Shown: positions 13,871 through 20,690 of the stretch, in pieces
How positions within the stretch are numbered: the first letter of the stretch is position 1
How the letters are laid out: the number at the start of each line of letters is the position of its first letter
NCBI GenBank assembly: GCA_035452965.1
Contig: DAOTCE010000050.1
Coordinates: 1-30,945 of the forward strand
DNA: 30,945 nt
From: Candidatus Paceibacterota bacterium
GTDB taxonomy: Bacteria > Verrucomicrobiota > Verrucomicrobiia > Limisphaerales > UBA8199
Reading direction: 5' to 3'
Made by a program: the position numbers and the translations under genes
The notes under the pieces: generated by a model
Seen by the model: only the letters and a program-made list of their open reading frames with translations
Told to the model about the DNA's origin: nothing
Databases searched by the model: none

Positions 13871-15382
13871 ATGAAGCCCGAGGATGTTTTTGCATTGGAC
13901 AGTGCGGGCTGGCCGGCGCTCCTGGTGGACGCCAGTGGCGCCATTTACCGCGCTAATCCGGCGGCCGTCAGCCTATTCGGCCCGGCTTTCCCCGGAGATT
14001 CTCCGCATCTGGCGGCAGTTTGGTCGCCCGAGAACAGCCTGGCGGCCGGCGAGTTTCTAGCCCACTGGGAGCGCACCCCCGTGCCAATCACCGCGCTCAA
14101 GTTCCGCGGCAAAGGGGGCCATACATTCAGCCATCTCACATCCGTTTGCGCGTTTACGAAAGACAGCAGGCGGTATTTCGTGCTGCAGTTGCTGCCGGGA
14201 AGCGAGTTCGCCGGGACGGAAGCCCGGCCGGCCGGCGGGGAGACGGGTTTAGCGCAAAAGCAGAAACTGGACTGCGCGCTGCAATTGGCCCGCACTGTGG
14301 CGCTTGATTTTAACAACGCGCTGACGAGCATTCTGGGCCACACCTCTCTCGTCCTCAGCAAAATGGAGCCGAGCCATCCATGGCGCGGCTCGCTGATCGA
14401 AGTCGAGAAGTCGGCTGCCAAGGCCGCGGAAATCGCGAACGACCTGGGCACGTTCAGCCGCCAGGAGAAGGAAACCCGCTCCCAGGCGACTGGCAATCTC
14501 AATCGCCTGCTGCAGCGCAGCGTCGAGTTCTTTCAGCAAAACGCCGGGCCGGAACCAGTAACCTGGACCCTGCAGCTGGATCGAAAGCTGTTCGCGGCGA
14601 AGTTTGAAGAAGCCAAGATGCAGCAAGCGTTCATGAAACTCTTCGAAAACGCTGTCCAGGCCCTGCGTGAAGGGGGGCGCATCTCGGTGCAAACGCGCAA
14701 CATCGAGCTGGCCGAGCCGACCCAGGACCGCAATGTACAGCTTGCCGCCGGCGCCTATGTCAGTGTGGAAATCAGCGACAACGGCTGCGGCATCGAACCC
14801 GAGGTCCTGCCCCGGGTGTTTGAGCCGTTCTTCACCACCAAGCGCGGCAGCCATCGCGGCTTGGGATTAGCCTGGGTCTATGGCATTGTCACCAACCACA
14901 GCGGGGGAGTCGCCATCTCCAGCCGGCCCGGCGAAGGCACCTCGGTTAGGATCTATCTGCCGGCGGAAAGGCAAACCGTCCGGGACGATAAGCTGACCGC
15001 GGATGATCTGAGCGGCAGCCAGACCATCCTGATTGTGGACGACGAGGAGTTGCTGCTCACGATGGGCAAGACCATTCTCTCGGCCTACGGTTACCGGGTG
15101 CTGACGGCCAATGGGGGGCCGAAAGCCCTGGAGCTGCTGTCCCGAAAGGATAGCGCTGTGGACCTGGTCATCACCGACCTGGTGATGCCAACCATGAGCG
15201 GGCGGGAATTGGTCGAGCAAATCCGCAAGCAGTGGCCGGCCATGCGCATCATCTGCACCAGCGGCTACGTCTGGCCCGCCGGCCAGGCGAATGACGCGAC
15301 TTATCTGCAAAAGCCATTTACCAGCCAGGAGCTGTTGCTCAAGGTCAAGCATGTCCTCGGCACGGAACCCGGCAGCGGCTAA
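13871..15382 (+). CDS. PAS/hybrid histidine-kinase-like protein lacking the phospho-acceptor His, with C-terminal receiver domain
   Basis: 503 residues, no membrane span. A PAS-like domain lies at about 5-110 (WPALLVDASGAIYRANPAA). The dimerisation block at 136-165 has the usual hybrid-kinase sequence xLDFNNALTSILGH, but the family's AHDFNN histidine is Leu145 (codon CTT). The ATPase domain looks intact: N box with Asn260, DNGCG 303-307, FEPFFTTK 317-324, RGLGLAW 329-335 and GEGTSVRIYLP near 354-364. The receiver domain is at about 385-495 with Asp390/Asp391, phospho-acceptor Asp436 in ITDLVMP, Thr463 and Lys481. It follows the deaminase by 51 bases and precedes a LysR gene by 45. Without the His, normal autophosphorylation should not work; it may bind ATP as a pseudokinase or be phosphorylated at Asp436 by others. 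Confidence 0.9.
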   Translation: MKPEDVFALDSAGWPALLVDASGAIYRANPAAVSLFGPAFPGDSPHLAAVWSPENSLAAGEFLAHWERTPVPITALKFRGKGGHTFSHLTSVCAFTKDSRRYFVLQLLPGSEFAGTEARPAGGETGLAQKQKLDCALQLARTVALDFNNALTSILGHTSLVLSKMEPSHPWRGSLIEVEKSAAKAAEIANDLGTFSRQEKETRSQATGNLNRLLQRSVEFFQQNAGPEPVTWTLQLDRKLFAAKFEEAKMQQAFMKLFENAVQALREGGRISVQTRNIELAEPTQDRNVQLAAGAYVSVEISDNGCGIEPEVLPRVFEPFFTTKRGSHRGLGLAWVYGIVTNHSGGVAISSRPGEGTSVRIYLPAERQTVRDDKLTADDLSGSQTILIVDDEELLLTMGKTILSAYGYRVLTANGGPKALELLSRKDSAVDLVITDLVMPTMSGRELVEQIRKQWPAMRIICTSGYVWPAGQANDATYLQKPFTSQELLLKVKHVLGTEPGSG

Positions 15383-15427
15383 AACTGCAGTTGACTGTTT
15401 TGATTAAATGCCTTATTCAGTATTCTT

Positions 15428-16309
15428 ATGCAAATTGAGAGTCTGAAGGTTTTTTGTGACCTGGTCGAGACCAAGAGTTTTACCAAAGCGGCGCAGCTCA
15501 ACGAAGTAACCCAGTCCGCGGTAAGCCAGCAGATCAGCTCCCTGGAGCGCCTTTACAGTGCGCTGATGATCGAGCGCAGCAAGAGGAAGTTCCGCGTGAC
15601 CCGGGAAGGCCAGGTTCTCTATGATTACAGCAAGCAGGTTCTCGCCACTTACAACGCGTTGTACGGCAAGCTCAAGGAGATCAAGGAGATCATCTCGGGC
15701 ACCATCCGCATCGCCACGATTTACAGCGTCGGGCTGCATGATTTGCCGCCTTACCTCAAGCGGTTCCTGAAGAGCTACCCGACCGTAAACGTGCATGTCG
15801 AGTATCGCCGCGCCAACCAGGTGTATGAAGATGTGCTGGGCAACGTGGTGGACCTGGGCCTGGTGGCTTACCCAACCCGCGATCTCAAGCTGGAGATTTG
15901 CCCGCTGCGCAAGGATAAGCTGGTGCTGATTTGCCACCCGCAACACCCGCTGGCCAAAAACAAGAGCACCCGGCTCAAAGCCATCAGCGGACAGAAGTTC
16001 ATCAGCTTCGAACCGGACATCCCCACCCGCAAGGCGCTGGACAAGATTCTCCGGGAGCATTCCGTGCAAGTTCAGAACGTGATGGAGTTCGACAACATCG
16101 AGACGGTCAAGCGCGCCGTGGAGATTGACGCGGGCGTCGCCATCGTGCCCCAAGGAACCGTCACGCTGGAAATCAGCAAGGGAACCCTGGTCCAGGTGGA
16201 TCTTGAAGACGGGGAGTTCTATCGCCCGCTGGCCGCCCTCTACAAGAAGAACAAAGTCCTCTCGCCGGCGATGAAGCAGTTCCTCGCGGTGCTGAAGGAA
16301 GAGAAGTAA
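15428..16309 (+). CDS. LysR-family transcriptional regulator
   Basis: 293 residues. The N-terminal winged helix is at 1-60 (MQIESLKVFCDLVETKSFTK, then TQSAVSQQISSLE), with the typical linker helix at about 60-90. The substrate-binding domain begins near 93 (GTIRIATIYSVG) and continues to about 290. The segment SVGLHDLPPYLKRFLKSYP and the late FDNIETVKRAVEIDAGVAIVPQ block are characteristic of the family, the latter resembling CysB/CbbR-like members. It follows the hybrid kinase gene on the same strand and converges on the M29 aminopeptidase gene. The effector and target genes cannot be read from sequence; LysR proteins usually control a neighbouring or divergent gene, and none is divergent here. 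Confidence 0.92.
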   Translation: MQIESLKVFCDLVETKSFTKAAQLNEVTQSAVSQQISSLERLYSALMIERSKRKFRVTREGQVLYDYSKQVLATYNALYGKLKEIKEIISGTIRIATIYSVGLHDLPPYLKRFLKSYPTVNVHVEYRRANQVYEDVLGNVVDLGLVAYPTRDLKLEICPLRKDKLVLICHPQHPLAKNKSTRLKAISGQKFISFEPDIPTRKALDKILREHSVQVQNVMEFDNIETVKRAVEIDAGVAIVPQGTVTLEISKGTLVQVDLEDGEFYRPLAALYKKNKVLSPAMKQFLAVLKEEK

Positions 16310-16331
16310 GTCAGCCGGGCTCGGCTGCGGC

Positions 16332-17441
16332 TCACTTCAGGTTCGCAGGGTTGAGCGGCTTCAGGTCCTTCGGGACGAACAGCCCATCCTTGCGAATCAG
16401 TTCGCCGTCGAACCAGACCTCGCCCCCACCCCAGTCCGGCCGCTGGATCAGCACCATGTCCCAGTGCACGGCTGAGCGGTTCCCGTTGTCGCATTCATCG
16501 TACGCCTGGCCCGGCGTCAAATGCAGCGAGCCCGCGATCTTCTCATCAAAAAGAATGTCGCACATCGGGTTTAGGATATATGGATTGAAGCCCAGCGAGA
16601 ACTCGCCCGTGTAGCGGGCACCCGGATCGGTGTCCAGAATGTCGTTCAGCCGCCGCGAGTTGTTGGCGATAGCCTTGACGATCCGCCCCTCCTTGAATTC
16701 CAGGCACACATTCTCAAACTTCGTGCCGGCGTAAAGGGTCGGCGTATTAAACTGAATGCGGCCATTGACCGAGTCTTTAACCGGGCAGGAAAACACTTCA
16801 CCATCGGGGATATTCCGGTCGCCCTTGCACATCTTGGCGCCGATCCCCTTGATGCTGAAGGCGAGGTCCGTGCCCGGGCTCTTGATCTGGACACGGTCAG
16901 CGCGTTTCATGCGGCGCTCCAGCGGGGCCATTGCCCGGGCCATCTTGGCGTAGTCCAGCGTGCAGACATCGAAGTAGAGGTCCTCGAAAGCCTCGGTGCT
17001 CATGCTTGCGGCCTGCGCCATGCTGGGCGTAGGCCAGCGCAGCACGCACCAGCGGGTCTTGCTCACGCGGTAGTTGAGCACGGGACGCGTAATGCGGGAG
17101 TAAAGCGCCAGCCGTTCGCTGGCCACGTCGGCGTTCTCGGCGGCATTGCCGCTGCCGCGAACCGCGATATAGGCCTGCATCTTCTTCATCCGGAACAGCT
17201 CCAGGTCGCGCACCAGGTGGGCGTGGCGGGGTTGGATGGCGCGCAGGATTTCCCGGTTGATGCGGGTGTGACGGATCTCAATCACCGGCATGGCGCCGGC
17301 GGCCCGCACCGCCCGCATCAGCTCGATTGAGAACTCATCGGGCACATCAATCATATCCAACAGGATGCGGTCCCCCTTTTTCAAGGCCGTGGAGTATTCG
17401 ACCAGCAACTTCGCCAGCTTCCGGTAACGTGGGTCAGCCAT
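16332..17441 (-). CDS. M29-family metallo-aminopeptidase (AmpS/PepS-like)
   Basis: 369 residues, near the family length. Releases N-terminal amino acids from peptides in the cytoplasm using a two-metal centre. The likely ligands are in place: Glu215 in NIPDGEVF, Glu280 in YTGEFSLG, His307 in GSLHL, His326 and Asp328 in VHWDMV. The N-terminal domain (1 to about 180) has the family's KKGDRILLDM start. The C-terminal GGEVWFDGELIRKDGLFV is also typical. ATG at 17441 is the only sensible start. It lies 52 bases downstream of mazG on the same strand, suggesting one transcript with proB and mazG. Confidence 0.88.
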   Translation of the reverse strand: MADPRYRKLAKLLVEYSTALKKGDRILLDMIDVPDEFSIELMRAVRAAGAMPVIEIRHTRINREILRAIQPRHAHLVRDLELFRMKKMQAYIAVRGSGNAAENADVASERLALYSRITRPVLNYRVSKTRWCVLRWPTPSMAQAASMSTEAFEDLYFDVCTLDYAKMARAMAPLERRMKRADRVQIKSPGTDLAFSIKGIGAKMCKGDRNIPDGEVFSCPVKDSVNGRIQFNTPTLYAGTKFENVCLEFKEGRIVKAIANNSRRLNDILDTDPGARYTGEFSLGFNPYILNPMCDILFDEKIAGSLHLTPGQAYDECDNGNRSAVHWDMVLIQRPDWGGGEVWFDGELIRKDGLFVPKDLKPLNPANLK

Positions 17442-17493
17442 AAGTATTACTCACAAAAGAGCACATGCTGGCCAAGGAGTCGAGACGGCATTC

Positions 17494-18165
17494 TCAACCG
17501 GCCGGGGAATGGTTGGCCCGACGCTGCTCAATCCGGCGGTAAGCGCGCTCGCGCCTCTGAATCTCGCTCCGCAACAAGTCCTCGGCCGACCAACCTCGTT
17601 CCTGCGCGAATTGCGCCAAGACAAAAAGTTCTTCAGCCAACTCACTCTTGGTGCGGACGGGCTTCGCAGCCGCAGCGTCCAGCAACCTGGCCTTGCGCGC
17701 CTTCCGGACGAGCTTCGCGGCTCGCAACAGCGCGGGCAGACGCTTGGGAATCCCGTCCAGGGCGGAAGGGCGGGCGTGCGGCGTCCCGTGCTTTTCGGCC
17801 CGCTTGATCTTCTCCCAGTTCGCCCAGACCTGGTCCACATCCTTAACACGGAGCGTGCCAAAGACATGAGGATGACGGCGAACCAGCTTGTCGGCGATGT
17901 GGCGGGCAACCTTCTCGAAGTCAAACGCGCCACGCTCCTTGCCGAGTTGACAATGAAACACGACCTGCAACAGCAAATCGCCCAGTTCCTCTTCCAGTTC
18001 GTGGTCGTCGCCGGCTTCGATGGCGTCGAGCAGTTCATAGACCTCCTCGACCGCATGCCAGCGCAGACTCATGTGGGTCTGCTGTCTGTCCCACGGGCAG
18101 CCCTTGGGCGACCTGAGCTGCGCCATGATGGAGAGCAAGTCAGTGATTGCCGGGCGTCGCTTCAT
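17494..18165 (-). CDS. mazG: MazG nucleoside triphosphate pyrophosphohydrolase
   Basis: 223 residues; usual MazG proteins are about 260. Hydrolyses (d)NTPs to monophosphates and pyrophosphate in housecleaning and the stringent response. The N-terminal MazG domain is well kept: GCPWDRQQTH at 22-31, the metal-binding EEVYELLDAIE at 40-50 and EELGDLLLQVVFH at 59-71, then the linker VWANWEKIKRAEK. The second MazG domain is present only as a weak repeat near 170-215 (LAEELFVLAQFAQERGW, then RRERAYRRIE) and lacks the usual metal-binding EELGDL acids. In the E. coli enzyme the C-terminal domain is the main active one, so activity here would have to come from the N-terminal domain. ATG at 18165 is clear. 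Confidence 0.93.
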   Translation of the reverse strand: MKRRPAITDLLSIMAQLRSPKGCPWDRQQTHMSLRWHAVEEVYELLDAIEAGDDHELEEELGDLLLQVVFHCQLGKERGAFDFEKVARHIADKLVRRHPHVFGTLRVKDVDQVWANWEKIKRAEKHGTPHARPSALDGIPKRLPALLRAAKLVRKARKARLLDAAAAKPVRTKSELAEELFVLAQFAQERGWSAEDLLRSEIQRRERAYRRIEQRRANHSPAG

Positions 18166-18259
18166 AGCAGCGGAGTGATAAAGTGCTGTCGTGCTGGAGT
18201 ATGGGGAGGGAACATCCCATCACTTAAGCTCTCTCCTGCTCCAACGCTGCTATTCCCCC

Positions 18260-19336
18260 TCACAGTATCACTAGGTTGTCCCGATGCACCACTTCTACCC
18301 GCTGGAGCTTTCGCGCTTTGACTTCGCCGGCCCCGAACCCGGCAATGCCCCGGGCAAACTCAGTGCCGTCCGTGTCGCAGATGCGCACCACGTCTCCCGC
18401 CGCAAAATCACCGTCACACCGCGCGACCCCGGGCGGCAGCAGGCTCTTGCCGCCTTCCCGCAACGCCTTCTTCGCTCCGGCATCCACGAACAGCGCGCCT
18501 TTCGGATGATGAAAGAACGCGATCCATCGCTTGCGGCCTTTGAGCCGGGTCGGCTGCGGCACAAACAGCGTGCCCTCCTCCTCACCCGCCACAACGCGGG
18601 CCATTACGCGCTTCTTCCGGCCCGAGGCAATGACGAGCGGAATGCCGGATCGCATAGCGATCTTGGCCGCCTGAATCTTCGAAGCCATGCCGCCGACAGC
18701 GGTGGGGCTGGTCGTTCCGCCCGCCTTTTGCTCCAACGTGTGGTCCACTCGCTCAATCACCGGAATTGTCCGCGGATTGGCCCGGCCGAAGTTCTCCAGC
18801 ACGCCGTCCACGCTCGTCAGAATGAGCAGCAAATCCGCCGGGAGGAGCGAGGCGACCAGCGCCGAGAGTTTGTCGTTGTCGCCGAATTTCAGTTCCGTGA
18901 ACGAGACCGCGTCGTTCTCGTTGATGATGGGGATGATGCCGTTCGCCAGCAGCCGCACCAGGGTATTGCGGGCATTGAGGTGGCGCTCGTGGTGTTCCAG
19001 GTCGTCGTGGGTGAGCAGGATTTGGGCGACGGCCAGCCCATGCGCGCTGAAGAGCTTGTCATATATGGCCATGAGCCGCGATTGACCCACCGCCGCGCAT
19101 GCCTGCAGCTCGGCCAGCTCAGCGGGTCGCTTCTGGAAACCCAGCGCGCCCATGCCCGCCCCCACTGCGCCCGAGGAAACGAGCACCACTTCCCGGCCCG
19201 CCCGGCGCTGGTCGGCCATTTGCGCCACCAACTGCTCCATCTGGGCAAGATCCGGCTGCTTCCGGCTGTCGGTCAGGACCCCGGTGCCCAGCTTCACCAC
19301 TATGCGCGTGACGTCTTTGATGATTGCAGAACGCAC
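18260..19336 (-). CDS. proB: Glutamate 5-kinase with PUA domain
   Basis: First step of proline synthesis: phosphorylates the gamma-carboxyl of glutamate. 358 residues, the normal length. The amino-acid-kinase domain spans 1 to about 255 (RIVVKLGTGVLT, VLVSSGAVGAGMGALG, QSRLMAIYDKLF, IPIINENDAVSF, FGDNDKLSALVASLL, LTSVDGVL, GGMASKIQAAKIAMRSGIP). The PUA domain follows at about 275-358 (KGALFVDAGAKKALREGGKSLLPPGV, GDFAAGDVVRI). The start is GTG at 19336 with no clear ribosome site, and there is no other start in frame. No proA lies in the window. mazG follows 94 bases later on the same strand. Confidence 0.95.
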   Translation of the reverse strand: MRSAIIKDVTRIVVKLGTGVLTDSRKQPDLAQMEQLVAQMADQRRAGREVVLVSSGAVGAGMGALGFQKRPAELAELQACAAVGQSRLMAIYDKLFSAHGLAVAQILLTHDDLEHHERHLNARNTLVRLLANGIIPIINENDAVSFTELKFGDNDKLSALVASLLPADLLLILTSVDGVLENFGRANPRTIPVIERVDHTLEQKAGGTTSPTAVGGMASKIQAAKIAMRSGIPLVIASGRKKRVMARVVAGEEEGTLFVPQPTRLKGRKRWIAFFHHPKGALFVDAGAKKALREGGKSLLPPGVARCDGDFAAGDVVRICDTDGTEFARGIAGFGAGEVKARKLQRVEVVHRDNLVIL

Positions 19337-19609
19337 GCGCAGCTTGGTAGCAAACCCGGCGGCGGCTGTCGAATTCCAAATCCCGCTCGCCAGATGTCGC
19401 CTCGGGACCGGTGCCGAATCGCTACGTCAACGTGCTACGCCCAATCCCTCCCACCGCTGGCCCCAGACAACAGTCGAATGAGGGGTGCAGGCGCTCCGAA
19501 AGGAAGAAACAGTCGCGGTCCAGGCTGCGACTCCCGGGAAACTACCAGGGATCGGCCAGGAATCCGCTAGTATGTGGCCGGCTGAAGTTGGAGGTAAAAT
19601 GGCGGGACA
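19337..19609. other. Divergent intergenic region between proB and the winged-helix-like gene
   Basis: 273 bases separate the two divergent starts. Apart from the GGAGG site and mini-ORF at its right end, I see no hairpin, repeat or convincing promoter pair. It must carry the proB promoter by position. Confidence 0.4.
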
Positions 19610-19613
19610 TTGA
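19590..19613 (+). promoter_or_regulatory. Strong ribosome site with a four-codon upstream ORF overlapping the next start
   Basis: GGAGG (19590-19594) is followed four bases later by ATG (19599), which opens the mini-ORF Met-Ala-Gly-His and ends in TGA (19611-19613). That stop overlaps the TTG start (19610) of the 143-residue protein in a TTGA junction. This could be a translational coupling leader, or a sign that the annotated start is wrong. Confidence 0.45.
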
Positions 19614-20041
19614 AAAACAGGCATGAGCAGAAGTGGCGCAGGGTCAGCGAGCTTGAAATCGAGGTGCGGCGTCAGGAAGTAGCGCTCCGGGACAAGAAAC
19701 GGCTGGTTAATGACCTTTGCATGGAAATAGGGGCCGCGCCGGCTTATGGCGCCCAGGAACTCGAACCGGTCATGCGAGAGCTTGCTCCGGGGGTGAGTCT
19801 TTTTGATGTGCTGCCGCTGGATGCCTGCGTGAAGCGGGTGTTGGAACAGCGCGATCGCTACGGCCTTGGGCCTGCGACGGTAAGGGACATCTTTGGAACG
19901 CTGTTGCGCGGCGGCTTTGATTTTACCTTGGTCAGCAGCAAGGGGAGATGCGAGCAGTTGCGCGCCCTTGCATTCATGTTGTCCCGAAACCGGCGCGTGT
20001 TCGTGCGCAGGCGCGACGGCAAGTGGGCGTTGAAGCGATAG
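19610..20041 (+). CDS. Small protein with coiled-coil N-terminus and winged-helix-like C-terminus
   Basis: 143 residues, not assigned to a named family. Residues about 10-40 are charged and heptad-like (VSELEIEVRRQEVALRDKKRL), suggesting a short coiled coil. Residues about 65-143 resemble a HARE-HTH or other winged-helix domain: LDACVKRVLEQRDRYGLGPATVRDIFGTLLRGGFDF, then LRALAFMLSRNRRVFVRRRDGKWAL, where the last strand-like wing ends the protein. Such domains bind DNA or chromatin-like proteins, so a regulator is possible. The start is a TTG overlapping the stop of a mini-ORF; no ATG is in frame near it. It stands alone, divergent from proB. Confidence 0.65.
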   Translation: MKNRHEQKWRRVSELEIEVRRQEVALRDKKRLVNDLCMEIGAAPAYGAQELEPVMRELAPGVSLFDVLPLDACVKRVLEQRDRYGLGPATVRDIFGTLLRGGFDFTLVSSKGRCEQLRALAFMLSRNRRVFVRRRDGKWALKR

Positions 20042-20284
20042 GCCGGCCGCGAATCCCAACTCAGGAGTCAAATTGCACAGGGTGGAGGGGGCGATCGGTG
20101 CGGAGGTAATCGTCCTTTTTCTTCGTTCAATGCGGATTTCCGGGGAGCACCGATAGCTATTCGTCATCTTGCACTCCCATTCTTACCTCCACCACCACCG
20201 CCGGACAGGCTCGACCCCGGCACGATAGCCGCACACTAGCGTTGGATTGCAAATGGCTGGAGGATAGCTTGTCAGTGCGGCTTG

Positions 20285-20336
20285 GCTACGGTGTGTATCC
20301 CATGGGGAGCGCTCCCCATGGGATACACACCGTAGC
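20285..20336. repeat. Perfect 52-bp palindrome, no spacer
   Basis: Left arm 20285-20310 is the exact reverse complement of right arm 20311-20336, 26 bp each with no mismatch and no loop; the centre reads GGGGAGCGCTCCCC. The flanking bases (G at 20284, A at 20337) break the symmetry. It is too long for an ordinary operator and lacks a T-run, so it is not a classical terminator. It may be a dispersed palindromic element, a cruciform-forming site or a small transposable remnant. Confidence 0.95.
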
Positions 20337-20413
20337 ATCACCGCACTCTCACCATAATCCCAAGCGACGGGTGCCAGGATCGGCGGGGGCTGGAAGAGGC
20401 AAGGAGGCAGCAT

Positions 20414-20436
20414 CACTGTCCAATATATGGACAGTG
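20414..20436. repeat. Inverted repeat CACTGTCCA-ATATA-TGGACAGTG
   Basis: Two perfect 9-base arms flank a 5-base AT spacer. It lies 77 bases right of the large palindrome and about 255 bases before the secreted-protein start. It could be an operator for a dimeric regulator or a small hairpin in a long 5' leader; no T-run follows. Confidence 0.7.
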
Positions 20437-20690
20437 TGAAGCTTGGGAGCTGGGGGGACCATCCGAACGGCACGGGTGATAATCGCTGTTGGCGCTTCCC
20501 CGGACTCTACGATTAATCCAGATGGTTAGACTCATGACGTTGCGTCCAGCCGGGCGCGTGGGAAACGGCGGAAGCAAGGAATTGAACATTGCGGAAGAGG
20601 GGGAGTCTGCTTATAGAGTGGGCCATTCGAACATATCGCAAGAAGACCATGGCAGGGCATTCTGAATTCAGGAGTCTCTCATACCGGGAA

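Larger units (their letters stand above)
20042..20690. other. 650-base non-coding region with a 52-bp palindrome and a second hairpin
   Basis: No reading frame here has family-like content. The stretch contains the perfect palindrome at 20285-20336 and an inverted repeat at 20414-20436, described separately. The last 100 bases lead into the secreted-protein gene and include an open frame from TTG 20589, which I regard as 5' leader rather than coding. No promoter can be named with confidence. Confidence 0.6.

Noticed and set aside
16310..16331. Bidirectional terminator between the LysR and aminopeptidase genes
   Set aside because: Only a five-base stem (AGCCG/CGGCT) with no T-run on either side.
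18284..19570. 428-residue plus-strand frame opposite proB
   Set aside because: proB is complete with all family motifs on the other strand; this frame is His- and Arg-rich antisense sequence.
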